Source: Trinickia violacea
GTDB taxonomy: Bacteria; Pseudomonadota; Gammaproteobacteria; Burkholderiales; Burkholderiaceae
Direction of reading: 5' to 3'
Assembly: GCF_005280735.1 (NCBI RefSeq)
Contig: NZ_CP040078.1
Span: 1,240,001-1,304,000, forward strand
Length of the DNA: 64,000 bases
Part shown: positions 1 to 8,371 of the stretch, piece by piece
Layout of the letters: every line of letters begins with the position of its first letter
Numbering within the stretch: the first letter of the stretch is position 1
Notes under the pieces: model-generated
The model's input: the letters and a program-made list of their open reading frames with translations, nothing else
Databases searched by the model: none
What the model was told of the DNA's origin: nothing
Translations under genes and position numbers: made by a program

Positions 1-311
1 AGATTCTCGCGGCCGCTTTGGCAGTAGCGGCAGTGGCCGCACGTATGGCCGGTCCACGGCACGCCGACCCGGTCTCCGATCGCAAACCCGGTGACGCCCG
101 TTCCCAACGCGGCCACGACCCCGACGATTTCGTGGCCGGGTATCAACGCTCGCTTCGGATGAGCAAGCTCGCCGTCGATCACGTGCAGGTCGGTGCGGCA
201 GACGCCGCAAGCATGAATGTCGATCAGCAGTTGACCGGCGCTCGGCTGGGGATCGGGCACTTGCAAGTCTTGCAAAACCGGCGTGCTGCCGTCGAATACC
301 ATGGCCCGCAT
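1..311 (-). CDS. zinc-dependent alcohol dehydrogenase, N-terminal part (cut by window edge)
   Basis: The first about 103 codons of a medium-chain zinc alcohol dehydrogenase read leftwards and leave the window. They show the catalytic zinc Cys in GVCRTD, the following GHE histidine, and three Cys of the structural zinc lobe (CGHCRYC). These enzymes oxidise alcohols or reduce aldehydes with NAD(P). The ATG at 309-311 follows a GGGAGG ribosome-binding site; a second ATG lies at 300-302. The AdhP/AdhA-like subfamily is inferred from the N-terminus only. Confidence 0.88.
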   Translation of the reverse strand, partial: MRAMVFDGSTPVLQDLQVPDPQPSAGQLLIDIHACGVCRTDLHVIDGELAHPKRALIPGHEIVGVVAALGTGVTGFAIGDRVGVPWTGHTCGHCRYCQSGREN

Positions 312-480
312 GAGCTTGCCCTCCCGACGCTGATAGGTCCGTTTCCCGCGATCAATTCATGATAGTCGCTGCGTGCGCAGCCGCGACCGGCCCATGCGTG
401 ACCTAGGGCGGCGAGCTTTGTCTATGCGAAGGGAGGGTGCAACGCTTACGTGAAGAAAGCCTAAGCGGCTTGGATTGAAG

Positions 481-518
481 GAAGCCGTGCGGGAGACTCT
501 GCGAAGCCGCACGGCTTC
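481..518. terminator. hairpin between the chemoreceptor and alcohol dehydrogenase genes
   Basis: A perfect 12-bp stem (481-492 with 507-518) encloses a 14-base loop. It lies about 20 bases past the stop codon of the leftward chemoreceptor gene. No T-run follows on either strand, so termination efficiency is uncertain. Confidence 0.5.
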
Positions 519-539
519 TTGGGTCAAGCGGTCACTACA

Positions 540-2090
540 TCAAGCAGGCAACGCAAAACTCGAGATCGCTTCGCGCAGCGAACTCACCTGGTCCTTCAGC
601 GAATGCGCGGCCGCCGCCGCTTCTTCGACCAGCGCGGCATTCTGCTGCGTGACCTGATCCATCTCGCCGACCGCGCGATTCACTTGCTCGATGCCCGCGC
701 TTTGCTCGCGCGATGCGTGGCTGATCTCCTCGAGGATTTCGTTGACGCGCCGCACCGATTGCACGATTTCGCCCATCGTCGAGCCCGCGTTCGCAACGAG
801 CGCCGCGCCTTGATCGACGGTATGCGTCGACGATTCGATCAGCACCTTGATTTCCTTCGCGGCGGTGGCGGAGCGTTGCGCGAGGCTGCGCACTTCCGAT
901 GCGACGACCGCGAAGCCGCGCCCTTGTTCGCCGGCGCGCGCCGCTTCGACGGCCGCGTTCAGCGCGAGGATGTTGGTTTGGAACGCGATGCCGTCGATCA
1001 CGCCGATGATGTCGCCGATCTTCTGCGAGCTCGACGTGATCTCGCTCATCGTGCGCACCACGTCGTCGACGACGCTGCTGCCGCGCATCGCGACGTCCGC
1101 GGCCTGCTCGGCAAGCCGGGCGGCCTGCGTGGCGCTTTCGGCGCTTTGCTTCACGTTGGCCGTCATCTGATCCATGCTCGACGCGGTCTGCACGAGCGCG
1201 GCGGCCTGCTGCTCGGTGCGCTGCGACAGATCGGTGTTGCCCGCAGCGATTTCGTTCGCGCCGACGTTGATGTTCTCGGTGCCGGTCCGCACGCGGGAAA
1301 CGGCATCGACGAGGCCTGCCTGCATCGAGGCGAGCGCGTGCATCAGGCTCGAATCGTCGTCGCGGCGCACCGGCACGCGCACCGTCAGGTCGCCCTCGGC
1401 GATGCGCCGCGCGGAGTCGACCGCCAGCTCGATCTCGCCGCCGAGGCTGCGGCGCACGCTCTTGAGCACGAGCACCATCGCGATCGTGGCAACGGCGCCG
1501 AGCACGAGGATGGTCGCGAACCAGCGCAGCGCGCTCGCGATCACCGCGTCCTGCACGTCGTCCATGTACATGCCGGTGACGATGCACCAGTCCCACGGGG
1601 CGAAGCGCCGCGCGAAGCTCGTCTTCGAGACCGGCTGGTCATGGCCCGGTTTCGGCCAGTCGTAGCTGACGAAGCCGCCGCCGTCCTGGTTCGCGGCCCT
1701 GACGATGTCCATGAACAGGTTGCGGCCGCTGGGGTCCTTGAAGTTCGCCATGTTCTTGCCGACCAGCTCCGGCTTGAACGGATGCATCAGCATGTCGGCT
1801 TGCGAGTCGTTGATCGAGAAATAGCCGTCCTTGCCGTAGCGCAGCTTGGAGATCGTCTCCAGCGCTTTTTTCTTGGCATCGTCTTCGCTCATCGTGTGCT
1901 GCTGGGATGCCGTGTAGTAGAAGTTGGCGATGCTCGTCGCTTCGTCGACGAGCGAGACCAACTGATCGCGCCGGTCGGCCAGCGTCGACGCGCGGTTTTG
2001 CCACGCGCCCATGACGCCGATCAGGATGAGGCCGATCCACAGCACGGCGATCATCGAGCCGAGCTTCTGGTTCAAGGTCAGTTTTTGCAT
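540..2090 (-). CDS. methyl-accepting chemotaxis protein with single cache sensor
   Basis: A 516-residue inner-membrane chemoreceptor. A first membrane segment (about residues 13-33) is followed by a periplasmic single-cache (sCache_2) domain with the typical GYFSINDSQADMLMHP and WPKPG motifs, a second membrane segment, a HAMP linker and the cytoplasmic signalling domain with its hairpin tip (GIAFQTNILALNAAVEAARAG). It should pass ligand occupancy to CheA/CheW. Small organic acids are typical ligands of this cache family, but the ligand here is unknown. The start at 2090 (MQKLTLNQKLG) is preferred because an upstream in-frame extension to 2177 has no membrane or domain character. No chemotaxis partner genes are adjacent. 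Confidence 0.93.
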   Translation of the reverse strand: MQKLTLNQKLGSMIAVLWIGLILIGVMGAWQNRASTLADRRDQLVSLVDEATSIANFYYTASQQHTMSEDDAKKKALETISKLRYGKDGYFSINDSQADMLMHPFKPELVGKNMANFKDPSGRNLFMDIVRAANQDGGGFVSYDWPKPGHDQPVSKTSFARRFAPWDWCIVTGMYMDDVQDAVIASALRWFATILVLGAVATIAMVLVLKSVRRSLGGEIELAVDSARRIAEGDLTVRVPVRRDDDSSLMHALASMQAGLVDAVSRVRTGTENINVGANEIAAGNTDLSQRTEQQAAALVQTASSMDQMTANVKQSAESATQAARLAEQAADVAMRGSSVVDDVVRTMSEITSSSQKIGDIIGVIDGIAFQTNILALNAAVEAARAGEQGRGFAVVASEVRSLAQRSATAAKEIKVLIESSTHTVDQGAALVANAGSTMGEIVQSVRRVNEILEEISHASREQSAGIEQVNRAVGEMDQVTQQNAALVEEAAAAAHSLKDQVSSLREAISSFALPA

Positions 2091-2269
2091 TGAGTTGCTC
2101 TGGAGTGGTCGGTCAGTCAACGGCTTTTTTTTCGCGAAAAGTCGCAAAGAAGCCGCGCCTATCCGAATTGACGGCAAGGCATCTGATGCAGCGCAGATCG
2201 GGGAAACCCCTAGGTTTTTTGGGGATTTGTATGAATGAACGAGACGGTGAACGGCCTGCAGCCTGGCTC

Positions 2270-2422
2270 TCAGACCGGGTCCTTGTCGGGCGGGCCTTCG
2301 GGACGTTGCGGTTCGTCGTTGTGATGGCCGGGAGATGGCGGCACGTAGGGATCGCCTTCGGGATCGCGTGTCGGATCGGCGGGCCGTTCGGGAATTGGCG
2401 TGGTGTGCATGCAGTAGCTCAT
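2270..2422 (-). CDS. small proline-rich conserved hypothetical protein (50 aa)
   Basis: A 50-residue polar peptide rich in Pro, Asp and Glu, with repeated PE/PD motifs and no membrane segment. The ATG at 2420-2422 sits six bases after an excellent GGAGGTGA ribosome-binding site, which supports real translation. Similar short proline-rich proteins are common and uncharacterised in Burkholderia. It lies between a chemoreceptor and a DNA-repair gene on the same strand. It is probably disordered; no function is proposed. Confidence 0.62.
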   Translation of the reverse strand: MSYCMHTTPIPERPADPTRDPEGDPYVPPSPGHHNDEPQRPEGPPDKDPV

Positions 2423-2482
2423 GAACTCACCTCCGGAATGAAGGGCCGGGGAAGGGCCGGGCAAAGCGCCCTCGTCATTTTG

Positions 2483-4042
2483 TTATACGTCATTCAACGA
2501 GTGCTTCGCCGTTAAATTTTGAAGGTCGCTCGCGAGTTGCTTGGCGCGCGTCAGCGCGGCGACGAGCGTCGCGACGATCTCTTCGCGCAGCTTCGCATCG
2601 GACGTGCGCAGCGCGTAGGCGGGGTGATAGGTCGGCACGATGAGCCAGCCGTCGTGCTCGATGGTCTGCCCCAGGTACTCCGATAAACTGAGCGGCTGCC
2701 GCGTCAGCGCCCGCAACGCGGTGGCCCCGAGCGCCACGACGGCGCGCGGCTGCACGCGCTCGAGTTCTTCGCCGAGCCAATAGCCGCAGGCTTCGACTTC
2801 GTTGGGAGCGGGCGTCTTGTGCACGCGTAGCGCGGCCTGCCCTTGGGCTGTCTGCCGCGGCGTTTCCAGCATCTCCCACTTCGAATGCTTGACCGCATTC
2901 GTCATATAGAGCGACGCGCGCTCGAGCCCCGCGCGGCGCAACACGTCGTCGAGCAGTTCGCCGGCTGCGCCGCGAAACGGCTCGCCGCTCAACGCGTCTT
3001 GCTCGCCCGGCTGTTCGCCGACCAGCATGATCGCGGCGGGAACCGGCCCGGCGCCGGCGATCGGCTTGGCCTTGGTGCGCCACAGTCCGCACAGCTTGCA
3101 GGCCGCGAGCGAGGCCGGCGGCGGGCGCGAAGCGAGCGCGCCGCTTGCGGGCTTGGGCTCGGGCGGCGGCACGTGGACTGCGGATTCTGCTTGCGCCGTT
3201 TGTGCCGTTTGCGCGGTTTGCTGGATGCCGGCGAGCGGCTTCACGGCGAACGATGGCGCCGCCTTGCCGTCCGCCGGCGGTTTCCAGTAGCGCACGGGCA
3301 GGTCCGAAGGCAACGCGGGCTCGCAGGGGTAGTCCGGGTTGAACGTGCTTTCGTAATACGCGAGCCACAGCGCTTCCGCCGCATCGCCGGTGGCGGCCTC
3401 GCCGGTCGAGCTGAGCGAGGTCAACGCTTCTTCCGGGTCGGTCGTGCGATCGACGCGCAACAGCGCCCCGTCCCAGAAGGCCGCGCCGTAGGGCGTGGCG
3501 ATGACCCAGCTCGAGCGGCCCATGCGCTTCGCGAAATGGGCGGCGGCGCGCTCGAGCACGTCGTGACGCGGATCGAACCAGCCGACGAATTCGGGCGGAC
3601 CCAGCGACGGATCGCGGCGCCGAAAACGCAGCAGCGCCTGCATCTGCTTCAGCTCCTTGTCGACTTCCTCGATACGCTTGGCGAGGCGCGCGCCGTCCGC
3701 GTCATGCGCGGAGACGACCGAGCGTTGGCCCTGCGTCCAGCGCCACAGCACGCGGTAGAGGAATGCCCAGCGATCGGGCGCGCGATAGCACGCGGCGGTT
3801 TCGAGCTTGGCGAGCAGCGTGCGGGAGATGGTGGGGGCGGCGGGTGTGGTGGCGGGCTCGGCGTTGGAGTGGGTTTCGGCCTCGGTCTCGATGAACGCGG
3901 GCGTGCCGTCGGCGCTCAGGAGCGCAGCGCTTTCGCCGGCCTCGATCCATTCGACTTCGTGCGGGGCCACCGCCTCTTGCAGCAGTGCCCGCGCGATATG
4001 CCGCCACACAGCAAATGAAGGTTCGATACGGATGCTTTTCAT
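2483..4042 (-). CDS. DUF4130 - UdgX-type uracil-DNA glycosylase fusion
   Basis: A 519-residue two-module protein. Residues about 1-250 match the DUF4130/TIGR03915 domain of a predicted DNA-modification or repair family. A linker with a QTA repeat (about 275-284) follows. Residues about 312-505 form a UdgX-like glycosylase with GEQPGEQD (342-349), the RVHKTP loop carrying the His (about 408) that in UdgX links covalently to the uracil-excised site, and HPAY (about 473). CKLC (315-318) and a later Cys fit an iron-sulphur site. The start at 4042 leaves a 90-base leader to the LexA box at 4142-4161, so SOS control is likely. In other bacteria this fusion usually lies beside a radical-SAM partner gene, which is not seen here. 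Confidence 0.88.
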   Translation of the reverse strand: MKSIRIEPSFAVWRHIARALLQEAVAPHEVEWIEAGESAALLSADGTPAFIETEAETHSNAEPATTPAAPTISRTLLAKLETAACYRAPDRWAFLYRVLWRWTQGQRSVVSAHDADGARLAKRIEEVDKELKQMQALLRFRRRDPSLGPPEFVGWFDPRHDVLERAAAHFAKRMGRSSWVIATPYGAAFWDGALLRVDRTTDPEEALTSLSSTGEAATGDAAEALWLAYYESTFNPDYPCEPALPSDLPVRYWKPPADGKAAPSFAVKPLAGIQQTAQTAQTAQAESAVHVPPPEPKPASGALASRPPPASLAACKLCGLWRTKAKPIAGAGPVPAAIMLVGEQPGEQDALSGEPFRGAAGELLDDVLRRAGLERASLYMTNAVKHSKWEMLETPRQTAQGQAALRVHKTPAPNEVEACGYWLGEELERVQPRAVVALGATALRALTRQPLSLSEYLGQTIEHDGWLIVPTYHPAYALRTSDAKLREEIVATLVAALTRAKQLASDLQNLTAKHSLNDV

Positions 4043-4130
4043 CAGACTTTTCCAGCGCGGTGATGCGCGCTGTATGGCTGTCGACAAAGGCGTTTTCGCG
4101 GCTCGGGTCAGGATTGGCCATACGGCGCCG

Positions 4131-4172
4131 TGCACACCAAATACTGTATATTTATACAGTATTTGGTGTGCA
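4131..4172. promoter_or_regulatory. LexA (SOS) box inside a 42-bp near-perfect palindrome
   Basis: TACTGTATATTTATACAGTA at 4142-4161 matches the CTGT-N8-ACAG LexA consensus and is nearly identical to the E. coli ideal box. It sits at the centre of a longer inverted repeat: arms 4131-4150 and 4153-4172 are perfectly complementary over 20 bp, with only the central TT unpaired. It lies about 90 bp upstream of the UdgX-fusion start on the minus strand. Confidence 0.85.
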
Positions 4173-4243
4173 ACATGCAATGTCGCCGATGCGGCGAAAC
4201 AGGGAGGGCGCAGCCGGGAAACGGTGGAGGAGAGAGGGGGCGC

Positions 4244-4828
4244 CTAACGGCGCAAATCTTCCGGCGTATCGACGTCGCCGAGTATCCCCGCGTCGTCGAC
4301 TTCGATTTTCGTGACCTTGGGCGAAGCCAGCAGGCCGCGGGCGCCGACGTCGCCATCGAGCGCGGCAAGCGCCTCGCGATGCTCGGCGTGAAAACCGACC
4401 GGGTGTCCGCGCTGTCCGCGATACATCGGCACGACAATCGACGCGCCGTCGTCGAGCGTGCGCGCCACCGTATCGATCGTCGCCGATGCGATCCACGGCA
4501 TGTCGGCGAGCGCGACGATCCAGCCTTCGGCTTCGCTGCTGGCGTGCACGCCGGCTGCGAGGCTCGCGCCCATGCCGCGCTCGGCGTCGAGCGTGAACAC
4601 GACTTCGCAGCCCGCGTCGTTGAGCACGTGAGCGAGCGCCTCGGCGCCGGGGCGCACGACGGCGATCACATGCGGCACGGTGAGGAGAAGCTGGTGCGCG
4701 GCGGCGCGCGCGACGGGCATGCCGTTGGGTAGCGGCGCAAGCAGCTTGTTTTGCAAACCGAGCGGATCGAAACGCGAGCCGAGGCCGGCAGCGAGCAGCA
4801 GGCCGGTGGCGGACGAGGCGTAGGTCAT
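4244..4828 (-). CDS. MobA/MocA-like molybdopterin nucleotidyltransferase family protein
   Basis: A 194-residue nucleotidyltransferase of the MobA/MocA family. It has the N-terminal nucleotide loop LLAAGLGSRF, a Lys in NKLLAPL, the mid-region Gly-His motif (RGQRGHPVGF) and the C-terminal GDVDTPEDL motif. Family members attach CMP or GMP to the molybdenum cofactor in the cytoplasm. The motif set looks closer to MocA/PucB, which serve xanthine dehydrogenase-type enzymes, but no molybdoenzyme gene is in the window. The start at 4828 begins directly before the nucleotide loop; in-frame sequence further upstream is not domain-like. The ribosome-binding site is weak. Confidence 0.82.
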   Translation of the reverse strand: MTYASSATGLLLAAGLGSRFDPLGLQNKLLAPLPNGMPVARAAAHQLLLTVPHVIAVVRPGAEALAHVLNDAGCEVVFTLDAERGMGASLAAGVHASSEAEGWIVALADMPWIASATIDTVARTLDDGASIVVPMYRGQRGHPVGFHAEHREALAALDGDVGARGLLASPKVTKIEVDDAGILGDVDTPEDLRR

Positions 4829-4953
4829 CGTGCGGGGCAGCAAGGAAGATGGATCCGATTGTGCAACGTGATGTGCAGTGCAGCAAGCCCAATAAGTGGC
4901 GGTCAGTACAATGAGCGCCTGTTGATCCAATCGTCTGACCACACGCACACACC

Positions 4954-5520
4954 ATGAAGCCGATCGATCGTCACGCCGCGCTGGTCATCATCGACTTGCA
5001 GAAGGGAGTGCGTTTCCCTGAGGCAGGACGCCGCAACAATCCCGATGCCGAGCGACACGTCGAGAGGCTGCTTTCGCTTTGGCGTGCCACGTCGCGGCCG
5101 ATCGTGCATGTCCGGCACATCTCGCGCTCGGAGACGTCAGTGTTTCGTCCCGGCCAGCCCGGTGCGGAGTTTCAGGACGCGCTCATGCCGTTCGCGCACG
5201 AGCATGTGCTCGAGAAGAACGTGCCGGACGCGTTTGCCGCGAGCGGTCTCGAACGCTGGCTGCGCGTGCGCGATATTCGCCAGTTGATCGTCGTCGGCGT
5301 ATCGACGAACAACTCAGTCGAGTCCACCGCGCGCTCGGCGGGCAATCTCGGCTTCGACACGATCGTCGTCGACGATGCGACGTTTGCCTTCGATCAGCGC
5401 GATCTCAGCGGCAGGCTGTGGTCCGCCGAGGACGTGCATGCGTTGTCGCTGGCCAATCTTGCGGCGGACTATGCGGAGGTGGCGGTGACGGCGGAGATCG
5501 TCGAGCGAGCCGGCCGGTAA
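4954..5520 (+). CDS. isochorismatase-fold hydrolase with Ser at the usual catalytic Cys
   Basis: A 188-residue isochorismatase-superfamily protein. The Asp of ALVIIDLQ (D14) and the Lys of LEKNVPDAF (K88) are present, followed by the GVSTNNSVESTAR segment. The position normally held by the catalytic Cys (TxxCV) is Ser121, as in a recognised subset of the family. Cysteine members hydrolyse amides such as nicotinamide or N-carbamoyl compounds; with Ser the chemistry is uncertain. It is divergent from the nucleotidyltransferase gene. Substrate unknown. Confidence 0.85.
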   Translation: MKPIDRHAALVIIDLQKGVRFPEAGRRNNPDAERHVERLLSLWRATSRPIVHVRHISRSETSVFRPGQPGAEFQDALMPFAHEHVLEKNVPDAFAASGLERWLRVRDIRQLIVVGVSTNNSVESTARSAGNLGFDTIVVDDATFAFDQRDLSGRLWSAEDVHALSLANLAADYAEVAVTAEIVERAGR

Positions 5521-5830
5521 TCCCGATCTCTCCAATCCCGCGCGCGCCGATAAACGTTGAAAGACTCGCGCGATCATCGCCGTCTTTGTCAATGTTCCGG
5601 CGATTTCTTGATCCATCATTACGTACGACTGATGGTTTAGCGCGGAACATTGCGTTCCGCTTTCGCGAGCCATTCCCCTTTCAATCGATGAAGCATAGGC
5701 ACATACCAGCGCTCGCCCGTTTCCTTGCTTTCGCGCTTCCTGCTTGATTCAGGGGGGGCGGCATCCGCTTGCGCTTTTGCGGCGCAAGCGGAGGTTGCTT
5801 TTGCGGCGCTTGATTGGCGAAATGGCGAAA
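5521..5830. other. intergenic region between isochorismatase and MATE genes
   Basis: This 310-base gap between two converging genes has no convincing coding sequence on either strand. Its only clear structure is the hairpin at 5764-5792; a run of seven or more G lies just before it. Confidence 0.6.
5764..5792. terminator. hairpin downstream of the MATE gene
   Basis: An 11-bp perfect stem (5764-5774 with 5782-5792) with a 7-base loop lies about 40 bp past the MATE stop codon. The motif GCTTTTGCGGCGC is partly repeated just after it. There is no T-run, so the terminator role is inferred from position and stem strength. Confidence 0.45.
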
Positions 5831-7183
5831 TCAATTCACCGCAACCGAAGCCGGCTCCGTTGCTTCGACGCGTTTGCAGCGCACCCGATAGATCCAGATG
5901 CTCGCCACGAGCGTCACGATTTCCGTGGCTGCGGCTGTCATCCAAATGCCTTGCTCGCCGAGCCAGATCGTCAAGAGCCACAGCAATCCGAGCAGCAGCA
6001 CCCAACTGCGCAGCAGCGCGACGATCATCGACGCCAGCGGCGCTTCGATCGCGGTCAGATAGCCGGTGATGGTCAGATTGAGCGCGGCGGGCACAAAGGC
6101 AAGCGCGCACCACGGCAGGGCTTCGCGCAGCAACGCTTGTGCGTTGGCGCTGGCGGGCACGAACAGCTCGCCGAGCGGCTGCGCCAGCGTCAGCGCGGCA
6201 ATCGCTGCTGCGAGTGCGAAGCCCGTCGTCACGACCAGGCCGATGACGAACGCGCTCGACATGGCAGCCGGATTGCCCGCGCCGCGTTGAAAGCTCACGA
6301 TCGGCTGCATGCTTTGGACGAGCGCCACCATCGTCACCACGGCGATCATCGTCATGTACTCGACGACGGCAAACGCGACGAGCCCCGTATCGCCCAGCAA
6401 GCGCAGCACGACGTGATTGAACGCAAAGATCGTGACGCTGGGCGCGATCTCGCCGAGAAATTCGGACGCGCCGTTATAGGCAATGCGCCAAGCGTAGTTG
6501 CATTTGGCGAACGCGCGCGCGAGCGGATAGACGTCTTGTGCCTTCACGAAATGGTAGGCAAGCATCGGGATGCACGAGATCGTCTGGCTGATGCCCGCTG
6601 CGAGCGCGGCCCCCGACATGCCCCATCCCAGTTGGCCGACCATCAGCCAGGTCAGCGCGACATCCGCGAATGCGCCGCCGATCAAGCAGAAGAGACCGTA
6701 TTTCGCGGCGCCTTCCACGCGCAAAAAGAGTTCGAGCGCATAGCACGTGGTCGAGAACACGACGAACGGAGCATAGGCGCGCAAATACGCTTCCGCCAAC
6801 GTGTGCAACTCACCCTGTGCGCCGGTCCACGCGACGAACGTGGCGGCCCCGAAATGAATGGCGATCGCGAACGACACGCCAATCAAACCGAGCAGCCACA
6901 GCGACTGCGTAAAGGCCGCGGCGGCATCGCGCTGCTTACCTTCACCGAGCAAGCGGGCAACGAGGGTCGACCCGCCGACGCCGATCATGACGCTGAACGC
7001 GTAAGGCAGATACAAGAACGGCGTGAGCAGATTCAGAGCGGCGAGCGCTTGCGCGCCGACGTGCCGTCCGACGAAGACACCGCTGATGACCGAGTGCAGG
7101 CAGAAGATCCAGGCGGCACAGACGGTAGGGACGGCAAGGCTCGCAAATTGGCGAACGAGCGAAGTTGAGCGATAGGTATGCAT
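5831..7183 (-). CDS. MATE family multidrug/toxin efflux transporter
   Basis: A 450-residue polytopic inner-membrane protein with about 12 predicted helices and MATE-family features: an N-terminal VPTVCAAW segment, LLTPFLYLPYAFSVMIGVGGSTLVARLLGEG in two pieces across helix 2, and an equivalent second half starting near ASEFLGEIAPS. These proteins export cationic drugs or metabolites using Na+ or H+ gradients. The ATG at 7183 gives full family length. It is monocistronic and no regulator gene is adjacent. Substrate cannot be inferred. Confidence 0.9.
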   Translation of the reverse strand: MHTYRSTSLVRQFASLAVPTVCAAWIFCLHSVISGVFVGRHVGAQALAALNLLTPFLYLPYAFSVMIGVGGSTLVARLLGEGKQRDAAAAFTQSLWLLGLIGVSFAIAIHFGAATFVAWTGAQGELHTLAEAYLRAYAPFVVFSTTCYALELFLRVEGAAKYGLFCLIGGAFADVALTWLMVGQLGWGMSGAALAAGISQTISCIPMLAYHFVKAQDVYPLARAFAKCNYAWRIAYNGASEFLGEIAPSVTIFAFNHVVLRLLGDTGLVAFAVVEYMTMIAVVTMVALVQSMQPIVSFQRGAGNPAAMSSAFVIGLVVTTGFALAAAIAALTLAQPLGELFVPASANAQALLREALPWCALAFVPAALNLTITGYLTAIEAPLASMIVALLRSWVLLLGLLWLLTIWLGEQGIWMTAAATEIVTLVASIWIYRVRCKRVEATEPASVAVN

Positions 7184-7609
7184 GGCTTGCGACCAAACGA
7201 AATGATGAAAGACGCGTTAGCGTCATCGCGTTGATTGCGGTACCGGTTACGGACGTCCTGATTCGATGCAGCGGCGCGGCTAGCGCGAGCGGCATGGGAA
7301 GCTGGCGAGATGGGGCCGCATGAGGGACCGCAGGAAATTGTCGTCGCCTGGCGGATGCCAGGCGCCGGCGCCGTGCTTGGCAGCGGGCCGGACAGGCTTT
7401 CGGCGACGTTTAACGCCTAGGAAAGCGGGAATTGAAACGCGATTGACAGAGGGTGGGGCTTAGCGAAGACGGATAAGAAAACGTCGTTTGCGCCGTTGTT
7501 CCAGCCCCAATCCGCAATTAGCGGAGTCGCGCTATTTTACCGCATCGAAAGCTCAAATGGCTTCTTCAGCAAATGCTTCGTCCATTTTTCCTTTGGACGT
7601 TTGCATGCG
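7184..7609. other. intergenic region upstream of the MATE gene
   Basis: No credible coding sequence was found here. It contains a short hairpin at 7345-7364 (8-bp stem CGCCTGGC/GCCAGGCG with a 4-base loop). The part next to the MATE start presumably carries its promoter, but no clear -35/-10 pair was identified. Confidence 0.5.
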
Positions 7610-7636
7610 GCCATGCGCCAAAGAACGACGCATGGC
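7610..7636 (-). terminator. hairpin downstream of the secreted repeat protein gene
   Basis: An 8-bp stem (7610-7617 with 7629-7636) and an 11-base loop lie 14 bases past the stop codon of the leftward gene ending at 7651. No T-run follows. Confidence 0.45.
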
Positions 7637-7650
7637 GCGCGTTTGCACGC

Positions 7651-8259
7651 TTAGTTTTGTATCACCTTAGCGCCTTTGACGGTGCCGGCCACGCTAGCGC
7701 CTTTCGCGATCACGACTTCGCCGTTACCGGAATCGAAGGTGATATCGCCAAGCACTTTCGTTCCGCCGAGCAACGTCACCGTTTGCGTTTTCGCTGACGT
7801 GTCTTTCTTGATCACGAGGTTTCGCAGCTTGCAGCGATCGAGCGACACCTGATTGCTGAGCACGGCGACATCCGTGAACGAGCTGTCTTCCGCTGAGAAT
7901 CCGCCGATCACATCGGTGCTGTCTTTCGCCACGAATCGCTTGACGTTGAAGGGGCCCGTCACCTTCACCGGGCCTGCGGCCACGACATTCGATCCGGACA
8001 CGGGGCCTTGCGCCGTCAGTGCGCCGGAGAGCGTGACGTCCTTGAAGGTCAACGGGCCCGTCACGTCGATGCTTTTGGCGGTGATTTGCTTCATGTCCGC
8101 AACACCGACGATCTTCACGTCGTCATAGGCTTTGCCTTGAAGCGCAACGAACCCCGTCATCGATTGCGCGCTTGCGGTCCCGGATAACGCGAGGCCCGCT
8201 GCCATCAGCGCGAGGGCGGCGGTCTTCTTGATTCGATGCGGCTTGCCGAAAGAAAACAT
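7651..8259 (-). CDS. secreted repetitive (bactofilin-like) protein
   Basis: A 202-residue protein with a clear Sec signal peptide (about residues 1-32, MFSFGKPHRIKKTAALAL... ending ALSGTASAQ). The mature part is built from short alternating repeats of the form V-x-G-P-L/V-x-x, such as VTGPLTFKDVTLSGALTAQGP. This pattern fits a right-handed beta-helix of the polymer-forming bactofilin type, though here exported rather than cytoplasmic. The start at 8259 follows a strong GGAGGAG site. The upstream region carries three GTAAAAG repeats in 11-bp phase. Function is unknown; an envelope or matrix role is a guess. Confidence 0.78.
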   Translation of the reverse strand: MFSFGKPHRIKKTAALALMAAGLALSGTASAQSMTGFVALQGKAYDDVKIVGVADMKQITAKSIDVTGPLTFKDVTLSGALTAQGPVSGSNVVAAGPVKVTGPFNVKRFVAKDSTDVIGGFSAEDSSFTDVAVLSNQVSLDRCKLRNLVIKKDTSAKTQTVTLLGGTKVLGDITFDSGNGEVVIAKGASVAGTVKGAKVIQN

Positions 8260-8342
8260 GTGAGTGCTCCTCCAAAGGAAACAAGTGATCTTGCGTGGTT
8301 GGCAGAATGCCGCCAAGCCTTGGACGGGAACACATCGTATCG

Positions 8343-8371
8343 GTAAAAGCCCGGTAAAAGCGAAGTAAAAG
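8343..8371 (-). promoter_or_regulatory. three GTAAAAG direct repeats at 11-bp spacing
   Basis: GTAAAAG occurs at 8343-8349, 8354-8360 and 8365-8371, each exactly 11 bp apart and so on one face of the helix. The array lies about 85-110 bp upstream of the secreted repeat protein start. Direct repeats at this spacing are typical of OmpR/PhoB-family response-regulator sites. Confidence 0.5.

Noticed and set aside
519..2093. A 524-codon open frame on the plus strand opposite the chemoreceptor
   Set aside because: It mirrors the chemoreceptor coding sequence and has no recognisable motif or ribosome-binding site.
2091..2269. A FliA (sigma28) promoter for the chemoreceptor
   Set aside because: No TAAA-N15-GCCGATAA match was found in the upstream region.
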